This document shows, piece by piece, positions 5,813-12,330 of a DNA stretch of 14,210 nucleotides. The DNA comes from CAZMIL01 sp964566425 (lineage in GTDB: Bacteria; Patescibacteriota; Microgenomatia; UBA1406; GWC2-37-13), in assembly GCA_964566425.1 (NCBI GenBank), contig CAZMIL010000018.1:1-14210 (forward strand). Reading direction: 5' to 3'. A model generated the notes under the pieces. That model was not told the origin of the DNA. It searched no databases and worked only from the letters and a program-made list of their open reading frames with translations. The position numbers were made by a program, and so were the translations under genes. Numbering within the stretch: position 1 is the first letter of the stretch; every line of letters starts with the position of its first letter.

Positions 5813-6763
5813 TTAAGCTAGCCCCATGACCTTTTTAATCTGTTTAATGGTTTTTTGTGCTGTTTCACGAGCTTTATCGGCACTTTCTTTTATAATTTTA
5901 TCAATATCAGATTCTGAAATTTGTTTTCGTTTTTCTTGAATTGGTTCTATCTGTTCATAAATTGCTGCAGCAATTTTATCTTTCAGTGGAGCATATTGGC
6001 TTAAATCCTCTCCGCTTGGTTTATGTCCTAAAAATAATTCCGCATAGGTGAAAAGCGTTTTTAACTTCTCTTCGCCGGCATGTCCTTCGGTCGCTGTCGG
6101 AATTGAGCGAATTTTTTTTCGAATCGTTTCCAACGAGTCTGTTAGTTCAATATAGCTCCCAGCAATAGTCTTGCTCATTTTTCCTTCTCCTCTTAATGAT
6201 GGAATATAATCCCCTTTGGTTCTAAAACTCTGCGGCTCGGGGAAATCCGTGCCGTATTTTTCATTCATTTTGCGCGCGATTTCTCGGGCGACCTCCAGAT
6301 GCGGTTCTTGATCAATTCCTACAGGAACAAGTTCTGCTTTGTAAGCCAAGATGTCGGCCGCCATCAAGATTGGATAATTCAATAAGGCCATCGTATTATC
6401 TTTAGGATTCTGTCTAACTTTATCTTTGTAAGTTGGTAAATGCTGCATGCGGGCGATAGTCACCACCGAGGATAAATAAAAGGCTAGTTCAAGGTGTTCA
6501 GGTACATCTGATTGTAAAAAGATAGTGCTTTTCTGTGGATTTAAACCGGCGGCTAAATAATCGAGGACAACTTCGCGCCGATTTTGTCTTAACTCCTTGA
6601 CATTATACGGCGTTGTAATTGTGTGAACATCAGCAACCATATAAAAAGTTTCATACTCTGAATTATTCTGCAACTCAAACATGCCTTTGACGGCGCCAAA
6701 ATAATTACCAATATGTAATTTCCCTGTTGCTCTAATACCGGAAAGAACTCGTTTCTTGTTCAT
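5813..6763 (-). CDS. trpS: Tryptophanyl-tRNA synthetase
   Basis: This 316-residue class I synthetase charges tRNA-Trp. It has the bacterial TrpRS layout: SGIRATGKLHIGNYFGA with the HIGN signature at residues 17-20, the tRNA/dimer helix region, VPVGIDQEPHLEVAREIA (147-163), and the second signature GKMSKT (194-199), followed by a helical C-terminal domain. The length is slightly under the usual 330. It is a separate enzyme from the neighbouring TyrRS, to which it is only distantly related through the common fold. The ATG at 6763 is 9 nt downstream of a TATAAT, so the mRNA should be nearly leaderless. It is transcribed divergently from tyrS, with only 32 bp between the start codons. Confidence 0.95.
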   Translation of the reverse strand: MNKKRVLSGIRATGKLHIGNYFGAVKGMFELQNNSEYETFYMVADVHTITTPYNVKELRQNRREVVLDYLAAGLNPQKSTIFLQSDVPEHLELAFYLSSVVTIARMQHLPTYKDKVRQNPKDNTMALLNYPILMAADILAYKAELVPVGIDQEPHLEVAREIARKMNEKYGTDFPEPQSFRTKGDYIPSLRGEGKMSKTIAGSYIELTDSLETIRKKIRSIPTATEGHAGEEKLKTLFTYAELFLGHKPSGEDLSQYAPLKDKIAAAIYEQIEPIQEKRKQISESDIDKIIKESADKARETAQKTIKQIKKVMGLA

Positions 6764-6772
6764 CTTTAACCA

Positions 6773-6802
6773 ATTATATATGTATAATTTCTTTTATGAC
6801 AA
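6773..6802 (-). promoter_or_regulatory. trpS promoter, embedded in the tyrS start
   Basis: On the minus strand, -35 TTGTCA (6797-6802, 5 of 6) and a perfect -10 TATAAT (6773-6778) are 18 nt apart. The -35 box lies inside the first codons of tyrS. The -10 box is 9 nt from the trpS ATG, leaving a predicted leader of about 3 nt. Confidence 0.6.
6783..6788 (+). promoter_or_regulatory. -10 box of tyrS, leaderless type
   Basis: A perfect TATAAT preceded by TG lies 7 nt before the tyrS ATG at 6796, placing the transcription start at or one base before the A of the start codon. The -35 region would fall inside trpS; TTCATC (6759-6764, 18-nt spacer) is only a weak match. This box and the trpS -10 box (6773-6778) are 4 bp apart on opposite strands, so the two genes should compete for polymerase. 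Confidence 0.6.
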
Positions 6803-7872
6803 CCGATGAAAGACTTAAGCTTATCAAAAAAGTTGGCGAAGAGATTGTCACCGAAGCGGAATTAAAGCAACTTCTTGAAGAAGGAAAAAATTTAATCGCC
6901 TATGACGGCTTTGAACCTTCTGGCCAAATGCATATTGCTCAAGGAATTCTACGCACGCTAAATATTAATAAAATGATCCACGCCGGGTTTAAATTTAAGA
7001 TGCTCGTGGCCGACTGGCACGCCATGGCCAACAAAAAATTGGCTGGGGATTTGGAAAAAATTCAAACCGTTGGTAATTATTTTATTGAAGTTTGGAAAGC
7101 CTCCGGAATGGATCAAAAGAATGTCGAATTTGTCTGGGCATCGGAAGTAGTTAAAAATCCTGATTATTGGAAACTAGTTCTACAAGTCGCCAGAACAAAT
7201 TCTTACAAGCGCTTTATTCGCACCGCCGAAATTATGGGTCGTCAAGAAGATGAAAACCTTACCGGAGCTCAAATTATTTATTCTTGTATGCAAACAGCTG
7301 ATATTTTTACTCTCGGCGCAAGAGTTACTCAGCTTGGGATGGATCAAAGAAAAGTAAACGTTTTGGCTCGTGAGGTGGGGCCGCAACTCGGCTACTGGAA
7401 ACCTGTCATTGTCAGTCATCACATTCTCTTGGGTTTAGGAAAACCACCTCTTTTTCACGATAATAAATTGGATCAGACAATCGAAAGAAAGATGTCTAAA
7501 TCCAGCCCAGATTCGGCCATCTTCATGACCGATTCATTTGAGGAGATCAGTCGTAAAATTACCAAGGCATATTGTCCCGACGGGATTGTTGAAGAAAATC
7601 CTGTTCTTGAATATTTGCATTATCTGGTTTTCTCATCTTTTGACGAAATCGTTGTCGAACGACCGCAAAAATTTGGAGGAACTATGCAATATTCTTCGTA
7701 TGCCGATTTGGAAAAAGATTACATTGCCAAAAAAATTCATCCTGCTGATCTAAAAACTGCCGCAGTCAAATATCTTGATAAGTTGCTCGAGCCTGTGCGT
7801 AAACATTTCGAACAAAACCCCTATGCTAAATCATTGCTCGAGCGAGTCAAAAGTTTCAACGTGACCAAATGA
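6796..7872 (+). CDS. tyrS: Tyrosyl-tRNA synthetase, archaeal/eukaryotic type
   Basis: This 358-residue protein charges tRNA-Tyr. It resembles the short archaeal TyrRS (as in Methanocaldococcus) and not the usual bacterial enzyme of about 420 residues with an S4 domain, which is absent here. The N-terminus has AYDGFEPSGQMHIAQG (Tyr36; HIAQ at 46-49). The tyrosine-binding set IYSCMQTADI (Tyr162, Gln166, Asp169) matches the archaeal Y-Q-D positions. GMDQRKVNVLARE (181-193), KMSKSSPDSAIF (232-243), KAYCPDGIVEENP and RPQKFGG follow, all archaeal-type signatures. The Y-Q-D set distinguishes it from TrpRS. It heads a run with the next two genes; its TGA overlaps the next ATG as ATGA. The start is fixed by a -10 box 7 nt upstream. 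Confidence 0.93.
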   Translation: MTTDERLKLIKKVGEEIVTEAELKQLLEEGKNLIAYDGFEPSGQMHIAQGILRTLNINKMIHAGFKFKMLVADWHAMANKKLAGDLEKIQTVGNYFIEVWKASGMDQKNVEFVWASEVVKNPDYWKLVLQVARTNSYKRFIRTAEIMGRQEDENLTGAQIIYSCMQTADIFTLGARVTQLGMDQRKVNVLAREVGPQLGYWKPVIVSHHILLGLGKPPLFHDNKLDQTIERKMSKSSPDSAIFMTDSFEEISRKITKAYCPDGIVEENPVLEYLHYLVFSSFDEIVVERPQKFGGTMQYSSYADLEKDYIAKKIHPADLKTAAVKYLDKLLEPVRKHFEQNPYAKSLLERVKSFNVTK

Positions 7873-8339
7873 GTATTGACTCGCAAAATAGTGAACTGGA
7901 TAAACCCGGCAATCCTTTCGTTATCGAAGCAAAAAATGGTCTGATAAAAGACGGGGAAATTTATTTTAATAATTTTCCTTTCCTCTTTCCCGCGAGCAAG
8001 GAACTTGTGAGCGATTTTGCAGATTATCGCAGAATGATCAAAAAGATAAGTAAAGAGAGCTATAAAATTGGTGACGATTATAAAAGCGCTGAACTCGAAC
8101 AAAAACATAGCAAGAAGTGGCTTGAACAAACCTGGGAAGAATTTTTTGCAGAGATTGATAAGGCGGTTGGAGAATCTGGTTTCTCTTTAAAGGATATTCA
8201 GGACATGCGTGATCAGATAGAGCGAACAAAAGACTTTGCTGAACGAGAAAAATTAAAATATAAAGCGCTAGAAGAACTCATTCCTGTTTATGCCAAACTT
8301 CGCGAGATGGGTTACGAACGTTATGATTTAACAATATAA
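7869..8339 (+). CDS. Unknown 156-aa soluble, charged, helical protein
   Basis: I do not recognise this protein. It has no signal peptide or membrane segment. Residues about 15-45 look beta-like and contain FNNFPFLFPASKELV. From about residue 45 onward it is strongly helical and charged, with likely coiled-coil stretches (DYRRMIKKISKES, LEQKHSKKWLEQTWEEFF, IERTKDFAEREKLKYKALEEL), ending MGYERYDLTI. It has no cysteine. The ATG overlaps the tyrS TGA by 4 nt (ATGA), and its TAA is one base before the transketolase ATG. It is therefore almost certainly translated by coupling in a three-gene run and is a real gene despite having no Shine-Dalgarno. Context does not reveal a function; a small adaptor or regulatory protein is possible. 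Confidence 0.82.
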   Translation: MSIDSQNSELDKPGNPFVIEAKNGLIKDGEIYFNNFPFLFPASKELVSDFADYRRMIKKISKESYKIGDDYKSAELEQKHSKKWLEQTWEEFFAEIDKAVGESGFSLKDIQDMRDQIERTKDFAEREKLKYKALEELIPVYAKLREMGYERYDLTI

Positions 8340-8340
8340 T

Positions 8341-10173
8341 ATGGATTTAGATAGACTTCTGGCGTTGTGCAAGCTGGTTCGTTATGATATTCTTACGGCG
8401 ACGGCGCGGGCCGGCTCCGGGCATCCTACCTCTTCATTATCGGCTGTTGAGCTAATCGTAACTTTATTCTTCGGCGGTTTTTTCCATCAAGATTTGAAAA
8501 ATCCACAACAATGGAATAATGATCGTTTTATTCTTTCCAAGGGACATGCCTCTCCTCTGCTTTACTCTCTATATCAGGCTGCCGGGGCAATAACTCTTGA
8601 AGAATTATTAACTTTAAGACAATTCAATTCTCCTCTTGAAGGTCATCCGACTCCTAGTTTCAAGTATGCTGATGTCGCAACCGGATCATTAGGACAAGGA
8701 CTCTCTATCGGGATTGGGATGGCTCTGGGGATGCGATTAAAACAACAACAATCTAAAGTTTATGTTCTTCTGGGCGATTCGGAATTTTCGGAAGGACAAA
8801 TTTATGAAGCTCTTCAATTGGCAGCCCACTATAAACTCAACAATCTAGTCGGGATTTTAGATGTAAATAGACTTGGTCAGCGCGGTGAAACTATGCTGGG
8901 ATGGAATTTAGATGTTTATAAGCAACGTATTGAAACCTTTAGTTGGGAAACGGTTGTAGTCCAAGACGGTCATAACCTCGAAGATCTTTACAAAGCCTTG
9001 GAAAAAACGCAGCAACAAACAAAACCGCTGATGATTATTGCCAAAACCATCAAAGGTAAAGGTATTTCTTTTCTCGAAAATCAAGATGGCTGGCATGGAA
9101 GAGTTCTCTCCTCTAAACAATTGGATCAAGCGCTCAAAGAATTAGGTAGTGTCGATTTAAATTTGAAAGGTGAAATAGCTAAACCAAATCTAACTGCCGC
9201 TGAGAAGGACCAAACTGTTAGTCAAGAAATCACTCCTCCTTTTGCAGACAATACACCTATTTCAACGCGTCAAGCTTATGGAGAAGCTCTCAAATTAGTC
9301 GGCCAAACCGACCCAAACCTGATAGTTTTGGATGCGGAAGTCTCTAATTCTACTTTTGCGGAAATTTTTGCCAAACAATTTCCCGATCGCTATTTTGAAA
9401 TGTTTATTGCCGAACAAAATATGGTCGGGGTTGCCGTCGGGCTAGCGGTCTTAGGATTTACCCCTTTTGCTTCAACTTTTGCTGCTTTTTTGACTCGTGC
9501 CTTTGATCAAATTCGAATGGCACAATATTCGCAAGCGAACATCAAACTCGTCGGCTCTCATTCCGGCGTTTCCATTGGACAAGATGGACCTTCACAGATG
9601 GGACTCGAAGATTTGGCGATGATGCGCAGCGTCTTAGATAGTAAAATTTTTTATCCTGCGGACGCTGTCTCAACAGTGAAATTAAGCCAAATCGCTGCTC
9701 AAGAAAAAGGTCTATTTTACTTAAGAACAACGCGAGAAAAGACTCCTATCCTTTATTCCTCCAATGAACAGTTTAAACTTGGCGGGTCGAAAATTATTCA
9801 TCAATCCGATCAAGATCTTGTAACAGTTTTTGCAGCAGGGATTACACTCCACAATGCTCTAAAAGCTTATGAAGATTTAAAAAAAAACGGAATTTCGATT
9901 GCTGTTGTTGATCTTTACTCTGTTAAACCTCTGGACACAGAAACGATTAGACAAATGGCCGACAAGACGAAGAAAGTAATTGTGGTTGAAGATCATTATC
10001 CCGCAGGCGGCCTCGGCGAAGCCGTCCTCTCCATTCTCCCCCGCGATGTAAATTTCATTCATCTAGCAGTTAGCAAAAACCCTCGTTCCGGAAAGCCAGA
10101 AGAACTATTAAATTATGAAGAAATCGATGTCGCTGCAATCATTAAAAAGGTTAAGAATTTTTCTTCGGCGTAA
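8341..10173 (+). CDS. tkt: Transketolase, single-chain, animal-like subfamily
   Basis: This 610-residue thiamine-diphosphate enzyme transfers two-carbon ketol units in the non-oxidative pentose phosphate pathway. In order it shows SGHPTS (His28), SKGHASP (His69), DVATGSLGQG (111-120), the ThDP/metal motif GDSEFSEG (145-152) through DVNRLGQ (Asn176), WHG (His252), the catalytic Glu in IAEQNM (358), TFAAFLTRAFDQIRMAQ, and GSHSGVSIGQDGPSQM (405-420). It ends with a normal C-terminal domain (VEDHYPAGGLGEA, PRSGKP). The usual GDG is GDS here. Length and motifs resemble animal transketolase more than the 660-residue E. coli type, and the two halves that are separate genes in many archaea are fused. 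It starts one base after the previous stop and overlaps the convergent DUF475 gene by 23 bp. Confidence 0.94.
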   Translation: MDLDRLLALCKLVRYDILTATARAGSGHPTSSLSAVELIVTLFFGGFFHQDLKNPQQWNNDRFILSKGHASPLLYSLYQAAGAITLEELLTLRQFNSPLEGHPTPSFKYADVATGSLGQGLSIGIGMALGMRLKQQQSKVYVLLGDSEFSEGQIYEALQLAAHYKLNNLVGILDVNRLGQRGETMLGWNLDVYKQRIETFSWETVVVQDGHNLEDLYKALEKTQQQTKPLMIIAKTIKGKGISFLENQDGWHGRVLSSKQLDQALKELGSVDLNLKGEIAKPNLTAAEKDQTVSQEITPPFADNTPISTRQAYGEALKLVGQTDPNLIVLDAEVSNSTFAEIFAKQFPDRYFEMFIAEQNMVGVAVGLAVLGFTPFASTFAAFLTRAFDQIRMAQYSQANIKLVGSHSGVSIGQDGPSQMGLEDLAMMRSVLDSKIFYPADAVSTVKLSQIAAQEKGLFYLRTTREKTPILYSSNEQFKLGGSKIIHQSDQDLVTVFAAGITLHNALKAYEDLKKNGISIAVVDLYSVKPLDTETIRQMADKTKKVIVVEDHYPAGGLGEAVLSILPRDVNFIHLAVSKNPRSGKPEELLNYEEIDVAAIIKKVKNFSSA

Positions 10174-11101
10174 GCGATTTTTCAACGTCTGCCATCTGCA
10201 CTTTAGATTTATTCCAGAAATATCCAACAGTAATAAAAGTAATTATTGGTGAAAGCCAAACTGGCACTTCATAACCAAATCCCTCAAGCAACATAATCGC
10301 TCCTAAAAAGAAAATTGAATACATCGCTCCATTTTTGAGATATTTATAGCGCTTTATACGTTCTATATTACTGACTGTGAGTTGACGAAGGACTAAAGCG
10401 CCCAGGCCGTTTCCGAGTAAAATCAATGGAACGGCAAAAGTGAAAGCAAAAGCCCCAATTACGCCATCAATCGAAAAGGAAGCATCAAGAACTTCAAGAT
10501 AAGCAACTTTAGCTATGTCCGACAACGCATTTTTTCCCTTAACCAACTGCTTCTCTTGCTCTTGGGCATATTGTCTAAAACCATGAGTAATAAAGAAGGC
10601 AGTCGAACCCAGAACAGCAGCAAAGGCCATTAAAGAATTAATTTTCAAAGCAAACCAGACTATCATCGAGAGAAAAATGGACACAAAAGCAAAAAACCAC
10701 CCTCCCTGTCGTTGGAAAAATCTCTCTCCAAATAAGCCATAATATTTAGGTTCTAGGAACAACCAGTTGAGAAAAATAAAAATCAGAAAAATTCCACCGG
10801 CAGTCAGCAGAAGCGGTGATGATTTCGTAATTGCATCCAAGATTGAAATATTGTTATTAAAAGCTGCAGATAAAGCGCCCCAAAAGCCTATTTCCGGATT
10901 GGCGATCCATAGAACTGCCAACGGCAAAAACCCTCTAATCACCAGAACAGCAAAGAGAAAACCCCAGGTTAAAAACCAACGACGCGCCCTTTTTGAAGTT
11001 CCAGCAAGAACCTCCGCGTTGATTATGGCATTATCGATCGAGGTAATAATTTCAAATAGCGAAAGTCCGAGAACGGTAAGCAGTAAAAAAATGAATTCCA
11101 T
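10151..11101 (-). CDS. DUF475 / TerC-superfamily integral membrane protein
   Basis: This 316-residue protein has about seven to nine hydrophobic segments. It carries the two acidic signatures of the TerC/DUF475 superfamily: FEIITSIDNAIINAEVL (residues 16-32) and YLEVLDASFSIDGVIGAF (201-218), plus GNGLGALVLRQLTV (230-243). In TerC relatives the membrane Asp/Glu residues are thought to bind metal ions, and some members export manganese; DUF475 itself has no proven substrate that I know of. A role in metal-ion homeostasis at the cytoplasmic membrane is therefore inference. It starts 10 nt after the HEPN-like gene and is probably co-transcribed with it. Its 3' end overlaps the transketolase gene on the opposite strand by 23 bp. 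The C-terminus is a short basic tail. Confidence 0.88.
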   Translation of the reverse strand: MEFIFLLLTVLGLSLFEIITSIDNAIINAEVLAGTSKRARRWFLTWGFLFAVLVIRGFLPLAVLWIANPEIGFWGALSAAFNNNISILDAITKSSPLLLTAGGIFLIFIFLNWLFLEPKYYGLFGERFFQRQGGWFFAFVSIFLSMIVWFALKINSLMAFAAVLGSTAFFITHGFRQYAQEQEKQLVKGKNALSDIAKVAYLEVLDASFSIDGVIGAFAFTFAVPLILLGNGLGALVLRQLTVSNIERIKRYKYLKNGAMYSIFFLGAIMLLEGFGYEVPVWLSPIITFITVGYFWNKSKVQMADVEKSLTPKKNS

Positions 11102-11111
11102 TATCTTCAGT

Positions 11112-11591
11112 TTAAGTTTTCAGTGTTGAGTAAGCTTCTTCCATCGTACTTACTATCTGAGTAATAATTTTCTCGGCTTCGTCAAAAGACACAGCTTTAA
11201 GATTATGCGGAAAATAGTGAAAAATCTGGTTGCGGCCACCTTTCCAAGTCTGCCAAATTTTATCTGCCAGCTCCACTGAGGCTTTCTCTCCAATTTTCTT
11301 ATATAAAGATCTTTCCCCCAGCCGGCCAGCCAAATTCGGCGACATCAACTTCCCTAATCTCAAATGATCAGAGATATAATCGAGATGGGAAATAAAATCA
11401 ATGTCTTTAAATAGTTCTTTGAGAAAACCTTCGTAGGCTTTGGCATAAGGAAAAATTAGAAAAGAATAATCTTTGAATTGATAAGTTTGTTGTTTAATAA
11501 TGTTTTGCGCTAAATATTCTCCTTCCTGCAAAAGATCTTTTTGCGGTTGTGAAAGGTATTCCCAAAATTCTCTGTACTTATCTTTCTGCAT
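11112..11591 (-). CDS. HEPN-like small protein (RNxxxH motif)
   Basis: From the ATG at 11591 this is a 159-residue, mostly helical protein. Residues 120-125 read RNQIFH, which fits the R-x(4-6)-H motif of HEPN domains, commonly RNxxxH, where it forms the RNase active site of many toxins and defence proteins. An upstream helix with FPYAKAYEGFLKELF (47-61) also fits HEPN-type bundles and recalls RnlA-type toxins. The open frame extends upstream to 11786, but that part would overlap the divergent kinase gene and looks non-coding, and an -10-like TATCAT (11598-11603) lies 6 nt before this ATG. No nucleotidyltransferase or antitoxin partner is next to it; the downstream gene is DUF475. The domain call is based on the motif and helix content only, so RNase activity is inferred. 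Confidence 0.68.
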   Translation of the reverse strand: MQKDKYREFWEYLSQPQKDLLQEGEYLAQNIIKQQTYQFKDYSFLIFPYAKAYEGFLKELFKDIDFISHLDYISDHLRLGKLMSPNLAGRLGERSLYKKIGEKASVELADKIWQTWKGGRNQIFHYFPHNLKAVSFDEAEKIITQIVSTMEEAYSTLKT

Positions 11592-11597
11592 AACTAT

Positions 11598-11603
11598 ATG
11601 ATA
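11598..11603 (-). promoter_or_regulatory. Candidate -10 box of the HEPN-like gene
   Basis: On the minus strand TATCAT (5 of 6 match) lies 6 nt before the ATG at 11591, the same spacing as in the leaderless genes of this window. No -35 box is evident in the A-rich stretch upstream, so the call is weak on its own. Confidence 0.35.
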
Positions 11604-11613
11604 ACAGAACCCC

Positions 11614-11641
11614 TTGATTTTTTTTAAATTAGATCTATTAT
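11614..11641 (+). promoter_or_regulatory. Candidate promoter of the cytidylate-kinase-like gene
   Basis: TTGATT (11614-11619, 4 of 6) and TATTAT (11636-11641, 5 of 6) are 16 nt apart. The predicted start near 11648 gives a leader of only about 11 nt, which holds the purine-rich GGGAGGG (11649-11655) ending 3 nt before the ATG at 11659. It lies in the 67-bp gap shared with the divergent HEPN-like gene. Confidence 0.45.
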
Positions 11642-11658
11642 AAACGAGGGGAGGGACT

Positions 11659-12330
11659 ATGAAGCGCCTTTTCGATCTAATCAATAAAAACGTCGCTCTA
11701 GGAAAACTTTTTAATTTTAAACGCCAGGCAAAAAAAGAGCTTCCTTTAATCACTATTTCAAGAGAGTTCGGCTCCAGCGGGAGCATTGTTGCTAAAAATG
11801 TTGCTCAAAAACTGGGTAAAAGGTGGAAGCTATATCACGAACAAATCGTCGACCAGGTGGCCAAGGAGTCTCACCTTGCTAAATCTACAGTTATGGAAGT
11901 GGATGAGCGCATTTTGCCCTTGATTGAAGAAATTATTGACGATTTTTTTGGTAGAGAGTACATGAGTACTAATGCTTACCGAAAACATTTGATTAATATC
12001 CTGCAAAAAATCGGTAAAAATGGCTATGCGATCATTGTTGGCAGAGGCGCGGAATTTGTTTTTCCCAATGCTTTAAACGTCCGTATTCTTGGCGAAATGA
12101 ATTACCGACTTAGAATGATTATGAAATATAAAAATGTTTCTAAAGAAGCGGCCGAAAGGATGATTGAGACGGCTGATAGAAAAAGATTTGAATTTACTAA
12201 ATTTTTGTATGGTCACGACCCGCGAAAACCTCACCACTTTGATCTGACTATTCGCATTAGCGACAAAATATCACCGCAGGTAGCCGCAACAATTATTTTT
12301 AGGACGGCCAAACGCAGATTTAAATTTTGA
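11659..12330 (+). CDS. Cytidylate-kinase-like family protein
   Basis: This 223-residue P-loop-type protein belongs to the cytidylate kinase-like group (Cytidylate_kin2) and not to canonical Cmk. After a basic N-terminal tail of about 28 residues it has ITISREFGSSGSIVAKNVAQKLG (31-53), the family's nucleotide-binding loop with S/G-rich GSSGS replacing a classical GxxxxGK, then GYAIIVGRGAEFVF (122-135), VRILGEMNYRLR (141-152), and the C-terminal KRFEFTKFLYGHDPRKPHHFDLTI (175-198), which resembles the usual 'yfG.d....YDL.INt' segment. It may phosphorylate CMP or another nucleotide, or act in signalling; the true substrate of this family is not established. Start: the ATG at 11659 with a close purine-rich stretch. 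Its TGA overlaps the convergent rplA stop by 11 bp. Confidence 0.86.
   Translation: MKRLFDLINKNVALGKLFNFKRQAKKELPLITISREFGSSGSIVAKNVAQKLGKRWKLYHEQIVDQVAKESHLAKSTVMEVDERILPLIEEIIDDFFGREYMSTNAYRKHLINILQKIGKNGYAIIVGRGAEFVFPNALNVRILGEMNYRLRMIMKYKNVSKEAAERMIETADRKRFEFTKFLYGHDPRKPHHFDLTIRISDKISPQVAATIIFRTAKRRFKF

Noticed and set aside
8335..8340. TATAAT directly before the transketolase ATG as a promoter
   Set aside because: It touches the ATG with no spacing, contains the stop codon of the preceding gene, and the genes are tightly coupled.
11592..11786. N-terminal extension of the HEPN-like gene up to a start at 11786
   Set aside because: The extra 65 residues would cover the promoter and first 40 codons of the divergent kinase-like gene, have no family-like pattern, and the ATG at 11591 has a -10-like box 6 nt upstream.
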